DNA of 64,000 bases from positions 17,531-81,530 of the forward strand of contig WRAJ01000007.1 in assembly GCA_009780245.1 (NCBI GenBank). The letters are read 5' to 3'. Position numbers and translations under genes: made by a program. Of the stretch, positions 33,402 through 44,328 are shown piece after piece. Position 1 is the stretch's first letter. The number at the start of each line of letters is the position of its first letter. The notes under the pieces were generated by a model, which saw only the letters and a list, made by a program, of their open reading frames with translations, searched no databases and was not told where the DNA came from. The stretch is from Turicibacter sp. (lineage in GTDB: Bacteria; Bacillota_I; Bacilli_A; MOL361; Turicibacteraceae).

Positions 33402-33426
33402 AGAGCCTGTTTTCAGGCTTTTTTTT
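33402..33426 (+). terminator. Terminator between rpsO and pnp
   Basis: AGCCTG and CAGGCT around TTTT, followed by T residues. Confidence 0.9.
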
Positions 33427-33476
33427 ATATGTATCCCAGAATGTTACTCAAGAAACTCACAAGGAGTTGTATTTAA

Positions 33477-35933
33477 ATGTCAGAAAAACATGTTTTTACG
33501 AAAGAAATTGCAGGTCGCGAGATGACAGTTGAAATCGGCGAACTAGCTAAACAAACGAACGCTTCCGTCTTCGTCCGTTACGGAGACACGGCCGTTTTAT
33601 CAAACGCAGTGATGTCAAAAGAACCACGCGATTTAGATTTCTTCCCCCTAATGATTGGCTATGAAGAGAGGTTATACGCGGTCGGTAAAGTGCCAGGTGG
33701 TTTTATCAAGCGAGAAGGTCGCCCAGCTGAACACGCTGTTTTAGCAGGCCGTTTAATTGACCGTCCAATTCGTCCGCTATTTCCTGATGGGTTCCGTCAC
33801 GACGTTCAAGTGATTAACTATGTCATGAGTGTTGATCACGATAATTCACCAGAAATGAGTGCGATGTTAGGCTCATCGTTAGCGCTTTCGATTTCGGATA
33901 TCCCGTTCAGTGGCCCGATTGCCGGCGTTTTCGTTGGGCGTGTGGATGGCGAATTTATCATTAATCCGACCGTCGAGCAGGCTGAATTGTCTGATATTGA
34001 TCTGGCTGTTGCTGGTACGAAAGCCGCGGTTAATATGGTTGAAGCAGAAGCAAATGAAGTTTCTGAAGCTGATATTCTCGCTGCCATTATGTTCGGGCAT
34101 GAAGTGATTAAAGAGATTATCGCATGGCAAGAAGAGATCATCACTCAGATTGGAGCAGAAAAGATTGACGTGGTCATTCGTGAAATTGATGCGGAGCTTG
34201 AGGCGCATGTGCGTGGGATGGGTGAGGCTAAGCTAGCTGAGGCTGCTCGCGTTCAAGAAAAGCAGGCACGCCAAGCTGCCATTGACGCGGTTTTTGATGA
34301 TGTGCTCGCGTATTACACAACAATCGAAGCGGACAACACAACGTTTAAAGATGTTAAGTCGGTATTGAATAGCATCGTGAAAGAGCAGGTTCGCCATGCG
34401 ATTACGGTGGATAAGATTCGCCCAGATGGACGCACGCCTGAGGAGATTCGTCCATTATCTTCACGTTTGGATTTATTGCCACGTACGCACGGCTCTGCTT
34501 TGTTTACACGCGGGCAGACGCAATCGTTATCGGTTTGTACACTTGGCGCGTTAAACGAATATCAAAAACTAGATGGTCTTGAGATTGAAGCAGGGAAACG
34601 ATTTATGCACCATTATAATTTCCCACCGTTTTCAGTTGGTGAAACAGGGCGCTACGGTGCACCAGGGCGCCGCGAAATCGGACACGGTGCGTTAGGTGAG
34701 CGCGCGTTAGAAAAAGTGATGCCAAGCGAGAAAGAATTCCCGTATACCGTGCGCGTTGTATCAGAGATCATCGAGTCTAACGGATCAACGTCACAAGCGG
34801 CGATCTGTGCGGGGACGATGGCTTTAATGGCCGCAGGTGTCCCGATTAAAGCACCAGTAGCCGGTATTGCAATGGGATTGATTGCTAAAGGTGCCGATTA
34901 TACGATTCTAAGTGACATTCAAGGCATGGAAGATCATCTTGGCGATATGGATTTCAAAGTCGCGGGTACAACCGAAGGCATTACGGCTTTGCAAATGGAC
35001 ATCAAACTTGAAGGGTTGAGCAAAGAGATTTTAGACGAGGCCTTAACGCAAGCACGCATTGGTCGCCTCCACATTTTAAATCACATGTTAACGACGATCG
35101 CTGCACCACGTCCAGAGCTTTCAAAGTACGCACCGAAAGTGCATACGATCACCATTAATCCAGACAAGATTCGTGATGTTATCGGTCCGGGCGGGAAGCA
35201 AGTGAATGAAATTATTGATATAACCGGCGTGAAGATAGACATCGAGCAAGATGGTACGGTATTCATTTTGCACGATGACCTAGAAATGATTGAAAAAGCC
35301 ATTGAAATCATTGAGAAAATTACGCGCGAAGTAGAAATTGGCGCAACGTATGACGGTAAAGTCGTGCGTGTCGAGTCATTCGGAGCGTTCGTTGAGATTT
35401 TCGAGGGCACTGATGGGTTGGTACACGTGACCGAATTGCGTCATGAGAACGTGAAAAACGTGTCTGACGTCGTAAAAGTTGGCGACACTTTGAAGGTGAA
35501 GGCGGTTGAGGTCGATGCGCGTGGCCGCATTAACCTTTCAGCTAAAGCGTTGCTTGAAAAACCAGCGCCTAAGTTTAAGATTGGGGATAAATTCACTGGT
35601 ACCGTTAAGCAAATCAAAGATTTCGGTGCGTTTGTGGAATTTATGCCTGGCGAAGAGGCGTTGTTACACGTTTCGCAGATTCGTCACGAGCGTGTTGCTA
35701 AAGTGGCAGACGTATTGAAGATTGGCGATAAAATCGACGTGATCATTTCTGAAATCGACGAGCGTGATCGTTTGAAACTTTCAGCTAAAGCATTATTGCC
35801 GAAGCCGGAGAAGAAGGTGAAAACCGAGGTTAAGCCTGACGCTGAAGAAAAGAAGACCGAAGAAGTTGCTAGTCCTCCGGTTGAAAACGTAGAAGTAGCT
35901 ACACCAGCTGAAGCAAGCACAACGGAAGAATAA
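33477..35933 (+). CDS. pnp: Polyribonucleotide nucleotidyltransferase (PNPase) with two S1 domains
   Basis: An 818-residue PNPase, the phosphorolytic 3'-5' exoribonuclease of mRNA decay. It has two RNase PH domains (about 1-225 and 310-545), the helical linker, a KH domain (about 555-615) and then two consecutive S1 domains: about 619-693 ([20 protein letters not shown]) and 698-772 ([20 protein letters not shown]). Typical PNPases are about 700 residues with one S1. An acidic/basic low-complexity tail of about 45 residues ([21 protein letters not shown]...) ends the protein. GAGSTSQA-like and [10 protein letters not shown] motifs are present. It follows rpsO and has its own terminator. Confidence 0.96.
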   Translation: MSEKHVFTKEIAGREMTVEIGELAKQTNASVFVRYGDTAVLSNAVMSKEPRDLDFFPLMIGYEERLYAVGKVPGGFIKREGRPAEHAVLAGRLIDRPIRPLFPDGFRHDVQVINYVMSVDHDNSPEMSAMLGSSLALSISDIPFSGPIAGVFVGRVDGEFIINPTVEQAELSDIDLAVAGTKAAVNMVEAEANEVSEADILAAIMFGHEVIKEIIAWQEEIITQIGAEKIDVVIREIDAELEAHVRGMGEAKLAEAARVQEKQARQAAIDAVFDDVLAYYTTIEADNTTFKDVKSVLNSIVKEQVRHAITVDKIRPDGRTPEEIRPLSSRLDLLPRTHGSALFTRGQTQSLSVCTLGALNEYQKLDGLEIEAGKRFMHHYNFPPFSVGETGRYGAPGRREIGHGALGERALEKVMPSEKEFPYTVRVVSEIIESNGSTSQAAICAGTMALMAAGVPIKAPVAGIAMGLIAKGADYTILSDIQGMEDHLGDMDFKVAGTTEGITALQMDIKLEGLSKEILDEALTQARIGRLHILNHMLTTIAAPRPELSKYAPKVHTITINPDKIRDVIGPGGKQVNEIIDITGVKIDIEQDGTVFILHDDLEMIEKAIEIIEKITREVEIGATYDGKVVRVESFGAFVEIFEGTDGLVHVTELRHENVKNVSDVVKVGDTLKVKAVEVDARGRINLSAKALLEKPAPKFKIGDKFTGTVKQIKDFGAFVEFMPGEEALLHVSQIRHERVAKVADVLKIGDKIDVIISEIDERDRLKLSAKALLPKPEKKVKTEVKPDAEEKKTEEVASPPVENVEVATPAEASTTEE

Positions 35934-35938
35934 AATAG

Positions 35939-35976
35939 AAATCCTGCTTCTCTTCGACAAAAGAAGCAGGATTTTT
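35939..35976 (+). terminator. Terminator of pnp
   Basis: AAATCCTGCTTCT and AGAAGCAGGATTT form a 13-bp stem, then T residues. Confidence 0.92.
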
Positions 35977-36016
35977 CTATACAGATGTGGTAAAATGATG
36001 GTGGAGGTGCATAAAA

Positions 36017-36448
36017 ATGAACATCACATTAGAATATTTAAAACCCGAAGACTTACCGCAATACAAAGCGTTGATCGACGAAGCTTTTGGCAATAGTCGA
36101 TCACTTGATGAATACAACAAAAGGTACGACCCTAACCACTCGGCTTACAAAATTCTCGTGGCAAAGGATGAAGCGCAGCTCATCGGTACCATTACCATTT
36201 ACATGATCGACTTATTCACGTTCGACTTCCAACCCACTTTAGAAATATATAACGTCGTCGTCGCAAAAGAGTATCGGGGAACTAATACTGCTAGTCTTAT
36301 GTTCGACTTTATGAAAGACTTCGCCCACGAGCACGGCTATCAATCCGCATCTGTAACGTGTCTAACCGAAGCCACCCGCGCTCATCGTTTCTATGAAAAA
36401 ATGGGCTTCGAAAAATTAGACCGCGAACGATTTCTTTTGAGAATCTGA
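36017..36448 (+). CDS. GNAT family N-acetyltransferase
   Basis: A 143-residue single-domain GNAT protein that would transfer an acetyl group from acetyl-CoA to an amine. Beta 4 (LEIYNVVVAKEYRG) leads into the CoA-loop region (TNTASLMFDFMKDFAHEHG), which lacks a strict Q/RxxGxG/A, and ATRAHRFYEKMGFEKLDRERF forms the typical C-terminal FYEKMGF. GGTGGAGGTG precedes the ATG. It stands alone between pnp and the AI-2E family gene. The substrate is unknown. Confidence 0.85.
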   Translation: MNITLEYLKPEDLPQYKALIDEAFGNSRSLDEYNKRYDPNHSAYKILVAKDEAQLIGTITIYMIDLFTFDFQPTLEIYNVVVAKEYRGTNTASLMFDFMKDFAHEHGYQSASVTCLTEATRAHRFYEKMGFEKLDRERFLLRI

Positions 36449-36570
36449 GACATCAAAGCCAACTATTCCTTGACGATATACGCTAAAACACTTGCACTTT
36501 CACCGCATTCGGTTTATTATAGTAAAGTAGGTAAATAAAGCGATTATTCTGGTGTCGACAAGGAGTTTTT

Positions 36571-37776
36571 ATGAAAAAGTTACAAATCAATTGGTTACTG
36601 TGGATTCAAGGGTTGTTGTTTGTTGCAGCAGCGGTCTTGGTTTTTAATGCTGTGATGAACATCGATGCTATCTGGTTAGGTATCCGGACCTTTTTTAGTG
36701 TTATCTCTCCTGTTATTATGGCGGCTGTGATGGCGTACATGCTGAGTCGACCTTGTCATTGGGTTGAAAATTTGATCAAAAAAACCAATCAACCCCTCGT
36801 TAAAAAACGTGCGCGAGGTTTGTCCATTCTAACGGTGTACCTATCTGTGATTGGCATCGTGTATCTTCTATTGCGTCTCATCTTCCCGATTTTAGTCAGT
36901 AACATCATGGATTTTATCGACTTTGTGCCTTATTTATACATAAGAATCGAGAATTTTGTCACGGGGCTCGAATGGGATGCGTTAGACGATATGTTTAACA
37001 TTCAAGAAGCGATTGAAACGTTTTTTGCTGATTTCGATGCCCAAACGGTGATTGGGCCTCTTACGCAAGGATTAGGTGCAGTGACGAACCTGGCTATTTC
37101 TACCGCGTTTTGGCTGTTTGATTTCGTCTTGGCACTGATCATTTCGATTTACATGCTGCTTTATAAAGACACTATTTTCTTAGCCATCGGGCGCGTAGCT
37201 AACTTGGCAATGAAAAATGCTAATTTGCAAACATTAAAATATTACATCAAACAAGCTGATGATTTATTTTATAAATTTATCGGGGCTCAGTTTTTAGATT
37301 CATGCATCATGGGCGGGCTATCGATTATCTTGCTGTTACTTCTAAACGTGCGCTTTGCCGTTTTTCTAGGCATCTTTTTAGGTGTTGCGAACATGATTCC
37401 AAAATTCGGTTCCATCATCGCTTCAGTTGTTGTGATTGCTTTAACCTTTGTGACAGGAGAGGTTCAACAAGGGATTCTCACTGCTGTGTTATTAACGGCT
37501 TTACAACAATTTGACGGCAATGTGATTGGACCAATTATTATGGGCGATGCGCTTAAAATAAATCCGATTTTAGTCTTTATTTCTCTGTTAATCGGCGCCC
37601 ATTACTTTGGTGTATTAGGGATGTTCTTATCAATCCCAGTTGTATCCTTAATCAAAATTATTTTTATCAATATTATTGAAGCGAAAGAAAATAGTCAATC
37701 CCATGTGGAACAGGTCATCAATAAAATGTGGAAAGTTCGTTACCAAGCGAACGAAACAGAAAAGCCAGAATCATAA
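36571..37776 (+). CDS. AI-2E family transporter
   Basis: A 401-residue polytopic membrane protein of the AI-2E (UPF0118/PerM) family, with about eight hydrophobic segments. Family landmarks are RPCHWVENLIKK and the C-terminal half with FLGIFLGVANMIPKFGSIIA and QQFDGNVIGPIIMGDALKINPILVFISLLIGAHYFG. Named after autoinducer-2 export, members also act as sodium/proton antiporters or exporters, so no substrate is assigned. AAGGAG precedes the ATG. It is a single-gene unit followed by a terminator. Confidence 0.92.
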   Translation: MKKLQINWLLWIQGLLFVAAAVLVFNAVMNIDAIWLGIRTFFSVISPVIMAAVMAYMLSRPCHWVENLIKKTNQPLVKKRARGLSILTVYLSVIGIVYLLLRLIFPILVSNIMDFIDFVPYLYIRIENFVTGLEWDALDDMFNIQEAIETFFADFDAQTVIGPLTQGLGAVTNLAISTAFWLFDFVLALIISIYMLLYKDTIFLAIGRVANLAMKNANLQTLKYYIKQADDLFYKFIGAQFLDSCIMGGLSIILLLLLNVRFAVFLGIFLGVANMIPKFGSIIASVVVIALTFVTGEVQQGILTAVLLTALQQFDGNVIGPIIMGDALKINPILVFISLLIGAHYFGVLGMFLSIPVVSLIKIIFINIIEAKENSQSHVEQVINKMWKVRYQANETEKPES

Positions 37777-37791
37777 ACGATTCTGGCTTTT
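37761..37791. terminator. Terminator after the AI-2E family gene
   Basis: AAAGCCAGAATC and GATTCTGGCTTT form a 12-bp stem with a 6-base loop. It is A/T flanked, overlaps the stop codon and lies between convergent genes. Confidence 0.88.
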
Positions 37792-37847
37792 AATTGCTTT
37801 ATAATCTGTTTATTAATGGGCCCATTAATAAAGAAAAGCTAATAAGA

Positions 37848-38039
37848 TTACTCAGCAGCTGCTTCTTTCATTGTAACAACTGAGCGTCCTTTATAATCAC
37901 CACAGCTTGAACAAGCTCTATGTCCTGCTGTTAATTCACCACAACTTGGACATGCATGCATACCAGGTACAGTTAATTTGAAATGTGTACGACGTTTTCT
38001 CTTACGAGTTTTTGACGTTCTTCTTTGAGGTACTGCCAT
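37848..38039 (-). CDS. rpmF: 50S ribosomal protein L32
   Basis: A 63-residue L32 beginning [18 protein letters not shown]. It keeps two CxxC pairs (CPSCGEL and CSSCGDY), so it is the zinc-binding form. A short extension ([10 protein letters not shown]) ends the protein. It follows yceD on the same strand with a 125-base spacer, the standard yceD-rpmF pairing that in many bacteria continues into plsX; here plsX lies separately near 60 kb. GGTGGTGA precedes the ATG. Confidence 0.96.
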   Translation of the reverse strand: MAVPQRRTSKTRKRKRRTHFKLTVPGMHACPSCGELTAGHRACSSCGDYKGRSVVTMKEAAAE

Positions 38040-38164
38040 TATTATTTCACCACCAATTTTTACAAGATACTCTATGATTGCTTAAATTGGAACACAGAGT
38101 CAAATAGAGGTCAAGTTCTATTCACAAACGTATATTTTACAATAAAGTTGCAAATAAATCAAGT

Positions 38165-38677
38165 CTAATCTTCAAATTTCAATCCCTCTAGTGCTGCAAA
38201 ACGTGGATCGATCTGATTTTTTGCTTCTTCTTTCACTTCTTCTTCGCTTAAAACCTCGATTCCCTTACTTGCTAGTTCTTCGTAAGCTCCGTCTTTGATC
38301 ACACGTAGCGGAATTTGGATAAAGATTTCTTGCCAAATGGCAGAAGCGAGTTCGATGGTGTCTTTGACTAGGTAGTCTTCGCTGAGTTCATCGTGTCTTT
38401 CGCTGTCCCAAACGAAGGCTGGGGCCAGCGTCGCTTGGAATGGGTAGTTGACATCGTCTAGTGTGAGGGCGCATGCGAGCGTCATTTCGCCTTTGATCGT
38501 GAGGTCGAATGCCATTCTGCGTTCCGTCGTAAAAACAGTTCCTACACCCGTGACTTTAATTTTTGTCATCGAACGGATGTCCGGGTTTCTTTTTACGGCA
38601 TCTGAGAAATCGATGTCTTCTTCAATGTTAATTTTCTTAGTTGACTCTTTGAGCAGTCGTGCTATTTGCCATTTCAT
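38165..38677 (-). CDS. YceD/DUF177 family protein
   Basis: A 170-residue YceD (DUF177) protein, of the family linked to 23S rRNA accumulation and ribosome assembly and paired with rpmF across bacteria. Visible landmarks are KWQIARLLKE at the start, VTGVGTVFTTERRMAFDLTIKGEMTLACALTLDDV given only by its flanks near residues 42-76, and the IDPRFAALEGLKFED C-terminus. A GTG three codons upstream opens the longest frame, but the ATG at 38677 gives the family's MKW start and suits the ribosome site. It has a consensus promoter just upstream. Confidence 0.9.
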   Translation of the reverse strand: MKWQIARLLKESTKKINIEEDIDFSDAVKRNPDIRSMTKIKVTGVGTVFTTERRMAFDLTIKGEMTLACALTLDDVNYPFQATLAPAFVWDSERHDELSEDYLVKDTIELASAIWQEIFIQIPLRVIKDGAYEELASKGIEVLSEEEVKEEAKNQIDPRFAALEGLKFED

Positions 38678-38694
38678 TTTAATCACCGTCCCTG

Positions 38695-38724
38695 ATTATA
38701 GTATATCTCATATGAAATTGTCAA
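38695..38724 (-). promoter_or_regulatory. Sigma-A promoter of yceD-rpmF
   Basis: On the minus strand a perfect TTGACA (38724-38719) and a perfect TATAAT (38700-38695) are 18 bases apart, right before yceD. Confidence 0.85.
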
Positions 38725-38857
38725 TTCTAAAAGGAGATGGAAGCAGTGAAAGCGGTAAGAGTAAAGCCGAGGGTAAGAAATTTCGCTTTAAGAACGTTTC
38801 CATGTCAAAAAATGTTTTCTTTTTTTTCCGTTTTATGTTAGTATGTTAAGTGAAATA

Positions 38858-38887
38858 AATCGCAATAATATAAATGTGACTGCGATT
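38858..38887. promoter_or_regulatory. Inverted repeat in the eno leader
   Basis: AATCGCA (38858-38864) and TGCGATT (38881-38887) flank an A/T-rich 16-base loop just before the AAAGGAG of eno. It may be a leader hairpin or operator. Confidence 0.4.
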
Positions 38888-38906
38888 ATAAAAAAAGGAG
38901 AGTTGA

Positions 38907-40208
<1,302 letters not shown>

Positions 40209-40225
40209 GATGCATTAGACACTTG

Positions 40226-40265
40226 AAACCAGAAGCAATGTGTGATACAATTGCCTCTGGTTTTT
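40226..40265 (+). terminator. Terminator of eno
   Basis: AACCAGAAGCAAT and ATTGCCTCTGGTT form a long stem with one mismatch, followed by TTTTT. Confidence 0.88.
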
Positions 40266-40270
40266 AATAT

Positions 40271-40430
40271 GCGCCCGTGGCTCAACCGGATAGAGGCAAC
40301 GAGTTCGAGCCTTTGGCTCGATTACGATTGCCTACTGCAACAAGAACTTCGCGAGCTTGCGAGTGATTAGTTCTGAACTGCGAGCATCTAGATGCTCTCT
40401 CGTTGATTAAAAGGGTGTAATGAAAAACTA
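40271..40430 (+). other. tRNA-Arg 5' half fused to a structured segment (candidate ncRNA or tRNA remnant)
   Basis: 40271-40295 is identical to the first 25 bases of the tRNA-Arg at 40450 (acceptor 5' strand and D arm). It then departs into hairpins: GGCAA...TTGCC enclosing TCGAGCC/GGCTCGA (40295-40332), GAACT/AGTTC enclosing TCGC/GCGA (40344-40373), and the palindrome GAGCATCT/AGATGCTC (40382-40397). CAACGAG (40297-40303) can also pair with CTCGTTG (40399-40405). The upstream ttttaatat is duplicated as well, so a 34-bp direct repeat (40262-40295 and 40441-40474) flanks the segment. It is not a functional tRNA. Confidence 0.7.
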
Positions 40431-40449
40431 GAACAACTTATTTTAATAT

Positions 40450-40526
40450 GCGCCCGTGGCTCAACCGGATAGAGCATCTGACTTCGGATCAGAGGGTTAT
40501 GGGTTCGAATCCTATCGGGCGCGCCA
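40450..40526 (+). tRNA. tRNA-Arg (anticodon UCG)
   Basis: A complete cloverleaf of 77 bases including an encoded CCA. The acceptor stem is GCGCCCG/CGGGCGC, the D arm GCTCAACCGGATAGAGC, the anticodon stem TCTGA/TCAGA around CTTCGGA (anticodon TCG, reading CGA and probably other CGN codons), and the T arm ends in GGTTCGAATCC. It lies between eno and the 1194-residue gene, with its own terminator. Confidence 0.95.
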
Positions 40527-40562
40527 ATTTTATTTGTTAAACAAAGTCAAACGGATCATGCT

Positions 40563-40596
40563 AACTAATTTCTATGAAAGGAATTAGTTTTTTTAC
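40563..40596 (+). terminator. Terminator after tRNA-Arg
   Basis: AACTAATT and AATTAGTT pair around an 11-base loop, then seven T residues. Confidence 0.8.
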
Positions 40597-40620
40597 TTTA
40601 TAAAGTGGTGTTTCAGCTAG

Positions 40621-40656
40621 AAGTTTGATATAATTGATGATAGGTATATCAAACTT
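40621..40656. promoter_or_regulatory. Inverted repeat overlapping a TATAAT box before the 1194-residue gene
   Basis: AAGTTTGATA (40621-40630) and TATCAAACTT (40647-40656) are exact complements, and TATAAT (40629-40634) lies across the left arm. A protein bound here would control the promoter. The minus-35 is weak. Confidence 0.55.
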
Positions 40657-40717
40657 TTGATATGGACAGAATATTGATGAAAATTTAATTTCAAACAATA
40701 GGTGGAGGTCTTGTGAA

Positions 40718-43700
40718 ATGAGAAATACGACAGAACAGCTTTTTGATTATTTACTGGCTGCAAAGAAAAACTATTTACCCGTCAATCGCAGCTTAAATGA
40801 GTATTCGTCACATTGGTTCTTAGATGAAATACTATCGTCAGGGAAATCACGTCTGGTGAGTGCAACTAACGGTGAATCGCCTCACATCGACATACATCGT
40901 TCGGTGTATGAACCTGAAAAAATTGAAACAAGCTCCACATTAGCAACTGTTTTTGAGTTGCTTAGCTACGATCCAGAAACGGGCGAAACACTTGAAGTTG
41001 AAATCGAAGACGTAGAAGAAATCTTATCGCTAGAATCTCGGTCTCTGGATCAAAAAATTTATACGAAAGAAAAAGACACCATCATTTTAAACGATTGGCA
41101 GCAATTATTGTTAGGCGTATCGACGCCAAAAGTTAAAAAGAACGTAGCAATCCGTAATTCCAAACAGCAAAAAAACATGACCACGTTATTGATCAATGAA
41201 TTGAAAGCTTGGAAAGAAGCCAAACGCAAACAAGCCTACGAAAAAGCCCAAGCGAAGAAAGCCGCGATTTTTTACGATGACGTCATCAACATCAAAGACG
41301 AAGATGGCAAATTGTATTTAGGGGTTGGTATTTTAAACGTTCCGTATGAACAAGCTGTTTATCACCCGGTATTAACCATTGAAATGAACATTGAAGTGAA
41401 CGATACAGAAGGTGTCTGCCACCTAACCTTAGCGGATGCCCCTTTAAGCTTCGACGGTGTACTCAATCATTTTTTCGCCAACAAACCTCGTCTCATTCAC
41501 GATTTACAACAAGCACTTGCCCAGCAAAACGTAACAGCATTTGACGATGAAAAAATCGCAGAAATTTTCAAGTCTTTCATTTTGCAAATTCATCCTGAAG
41601 GGCAGTACCTGGCATCGCCTCATGAAGCCGTTGATTACCAAGGGGTCGTGCCACAGCTGATGCATCGTTCTGTTTTGTTTGTGAGAAAAGACAGCGATGA
41701 TCCCGTTATACAGAGGCTTAAAGCGACGCTCGATCATTATGAAAATGATCCGACCTCCTCTGATGTGTTAGGAAAAATGATCGATCCGAACTACGCTGAA
41801 AAACACACGCATGTTTTAGACACCTCAACGGATATGATGCAGGCATCACCCGTTTCAATGACCCCGTCAGAAACGAGCATTTTACAGTTAATCAAGGATC
41901 ATTCTGCTGTTGCAGTGTTCGAAGACCAAGCGAATAAATACCCTGTGATGGCAAATCTTTTGACGCATTTTATTGCTAACGGCAAACGCGTGTTAGTTTT
42001 TGCTGAAGAACTAAGTGAGATTGAAGAAGTGCGCAGCTGGTTACCCACTTATTTAGCAGGGCTTCACACCGTGGTTTCGTCCAAATCAGAAACACTCCCA
42101 ACGACGCTAGAGGATTTGAAGAAATGGCGCAAAGAAAAAGCGGATGACGAGCGTTTAACGTATGATTTTGCTAAAACAGCGTCTGATATTGAAAAATCGC
42201 TGGCGTTAGCAGCGGAAATAAAAGCGCAAATCTTGGACTATCGTGAGTTGAGTAGTAAGAAAGTTTTTTGGCAAGAAAAGCGATACTTTCCGTATGAGCT
42301 AGCTCAGCTTGTTTCGAAGATAGGTGGCTTTGAGCGCTTCTCAGGTGACAAGATTCCGATGGAAGCCAAGTTTGAAATGAAAAACGCAGACATAGAACGG
42401 TTGTGGGGATTAAAATCTGCCTTTACACCAGAAAACATGGCACTTCTGAATTATGAATTTATTGATTTAGATGAATTAGTTGCGGATGCTGGCTATCAAA
42501 AATTATTAGCAACGGAAGAAAAATATTTACGATTGTGTCGCGAATATAAAAATTTAGAGAACATGTTTGGAAAAGAAATAGATTTGCGCTTTATTCAATA
42601 TTTGTACGATCAACTGCCAAGAATCATGAAAGAGGTCGATGATCTGACTGACCCATACGCAAAACTGATTTTAAGAGAAGCGATGGAAAGCTTAGACGGT
42701 TACCATTCGCTTGCGGCATCAGTTGATCGCATCACGCAAGGGGTTGAGGAAATACCACAGCTTGATCGTGCACTCAAGCAACGCGACGCCTTAATTGAAA
42801 AATTAAACCACTTATTGCGCATTGAGAAAACGGAATTACTGATGATTTTAAATGGTACGCTTGACGGTCATGATTTACATGAGTTTTATTTAAATAAAAA
42901 AGCAAGCATGACAAAAGCGTTGCAAATTGCGCATTTGATTTGGATTTTTAATGAAGGTGCGTTTGCCTTATCAAAAGATTTCCGTGGTGTTTCTGCGGAA
43001 GGCCTCGACATTATGAGTATTTTGTACCACGCGGCAGCCCTCCATTTAAGCAAAGCAGAAGTGGAAGCTAGCTGGCAACGCGTGAGGGCTCACTTCATGA
43101 AAACCTATGTGTTACAAGTTCAAACGGAGCACATTCATCCCGTTTGCTTAGATTTGTTTGAAACGATGAAGAACGGGCAGTTTACTGAATTTAAAAAAGT
43201 GTTGGAAGAAGTGAATGAAAAGGTAACACAGCGTCATCATTTTATTACCTTTGGTAATTTCATTTCTGAAATAAACGCGACGATGCCGATGTTGACGGCT
43301 GAATTAATGAGTAACCTAGATAACGAAATAGAAGAAACACCTGATCTCAAAGCGGAATTTGAGCAAGGAAAATTGAATTTACTACTTAGCCAATTAAAAG
43401 AATTTGAAGATGACATGTTGGAACGCAAGCTTTTGTACCTTGAGTCTCAAAAGCTAGAACTTCATCACGAATGGCTGGAGAATAAATGCTGGCAAAATGA
43501 AACGATGGTGGACGAAGCAGTCGTTGCTGACTGTGTGAGTACCTTAACTGAATCGCTTAATCGTCAGGGACTTAGGCGTCTGCTGTCCGTGTTCCCGGTT
43601 TCATTCGTTGCTTTAAATGACACCGCTGTCTTGCAAGAGATCAGCGCTAACCAATTTGATGTGGCATTCTTTGCTGATGCGTCAAGTTCAAGTGTGTTTA

Positions 43701-44302
43701 GGTTGCCTGAGCTGATGCATACCCACAAGGCGATTTTGTTTGGCACGGATAAAGAGGTCGAAACAAAAAAAGATTTTGTGGTGAACATTGACGCGAGCCG
43801 ATTGAACGGGACGTATAGTAAAGCGTTACATAATTTCGGTGAGCAATACTTAGGCGCCTCGTTGTTTGAGTTGATTTCGCATTCGGCCGCCTGGGATTCG
43901 CGCATGAAGCTTGCGGCAAAGCCGGCTCCGCTTAAGAAACATGTGGCATCGAACGTGAAAGCGGGCGTGAAGGTGTGCGACAACGCGGTGGAAGAAGAGA
44001 TTTTTGATGAACTAACACGCGCCGGATACGAACTGAAGTGTAAAGTGAAAACCGGCGAACTGGTATGGGATTTCTTGATTGAAGCGGACAAGCAAGCACT
44101 GGTGATTAACATTATCGGTGATGAGCAAACGCACCCTGAAGTGATCAAGAAACAACTAGATCAAGAGCTTATTTTAAAAAATCAAGGATTGAATATTTAC
44201 AACCTTAATGCCCCGAATTACTATTTAAATCCGCGAGAATCGTTAAAGAAGTTGTACTTAAAATTAGAAGAGTTAAATATTTATCCACAAAATGATAGGT
44301 AG
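40718..44302 (+). CDS. Large degenerate SF1-helicase/nuclease-like protein (pseudoenzyme candidate)
   Basis: A 1194-residue protein, not assignable to a named family with certainty. Order of parts: an N-terminal region (1-130) with [12 protein letters not shown] like the start of large AAA/DUF4011-type helicases; a helical coiled region; near 397-430 a segment equivalent to helicase motif I in which the P-loop is lost ([15 protein letters not shown] then [10 protein letters not shown]); a long coiled-coil insertion (about 440-970); near 978-1012 an equivalent of motifs II and III ([13 protein letters not shown] where active enzymes have DEASQ; GTDKE where they have GDxxQ); little or nothing of the second RecA domain; and from about 1085 a restriction-endonuclease-like C-terminal fold ending [13 protein letters not shown], with WDFLIE but without the E-C-D-G motif. 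All catalytic motifs look degraded, yet the frame is intact. leuS follows by 26 bases. Confidence 0.7.
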   Translation: MRNTTEQLFDYLLAAKKNYLPVNRSLNEYSSHWFLDEILSSGKSRLVSATNGESPHIDIHRSVYEPEKIETSSTLATVFELLSYDPETGETLEVEIEDVEEILSLESRSLDQKIYTKEKDTIILNDWQQLLLGVSTPKVKKNVAIRNSKQQKNMTTLLINELKAWKEAKRKQAYEKAQAKKAAIFYDDVINIKDEDGKLYLGVGILNVPYEQAVYHPVLTIEMNIEVNDTEGVCHLTLADAPLSFDGVLNHFFANKPRLIHDLQQALAQQNVTAFDDEKIAEIFKSFILQIHPEGQYLASPHEAVDYQGVVPQLMHRSVLFVRKDSDDPVIQRLKATLDHYENDPTSSDVLGKMIDPNYAEKHTHVLDTSTDMMQASPVSMTPSETSILQLIKDHSAVAVFEDQANKYPVMANLLTHFIANGKRVLVFAEELSEIEEVRSWLPTYLAGLHTVVSSKSETLPTTLEDLKKWRKEKADDERLTYDFAKTASDIEKSLALAAEIKAQILDYRELSSKKVFWQEKRYFPYELAQLVSKIGGFERFSGDKIPMEAKFEMKNADIERLWGLKSAFTPENMALLNYEFIDLDELVADAGYQKLLATEEKYLRLCREYKNLENMFGKEIDLRFIQYLYDQLPRIMKEVDDLTDPYAKLILREAMESLDGYHSLAASVDRITQGVEEIPQLDRALKQRDALIEKLNHLLRIEKTELLMILNGTLDGHDLHEFYLNKKASMTKALQIAHLIWIFNEGAFALSKDFRGVSAEGLDIMSILYHAAALHLSKAEVEASWQRVRAHFMKTYVLQVQTEHIHPVCLDLFETMKNGQFTEFKKVLEEVNEKVTQRHHFITFGNFISEINATMPMLTAELMSNLDNEIEETPDLKAEFEQGKLNLLLSQLKEFEDDMLERKLLYLESQKLELHHEWLENKCWQNETMVDEAVVADCVSTLTESLNRQGLRRLLSVFPVSFVALNDTAVLQEISANQFDVAFFADASSSSVFRLPELMHTHKAILFGTDKEVETKKDFVVNIDASRLNGTYSKALHNFGEQYLGASLFELISHSAAWDSRMKLAAKPAPLKKHVASNVKAGVKVCDNAVEEEIFDELTRAGYELKCKVKTGELVWDFLIEADKQALVINIIGDEQTHPEVIKKQLDQELILKNQGLNIYNLNAPNYYLNPRESLKKLYLKLEELNIYPQNDR

Positions 44303-44328
44303 CTCCAAGTAAGAGGAGAGAGAAAACA

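Noticed and set aside
40271..40430. Second functional tRNA or T-box leader
   Set aside because: Only the acceptor 5' strand and D arm match; there is no anticodon or T arm, and no T-box sequence or antiterminator is visible before leuS.
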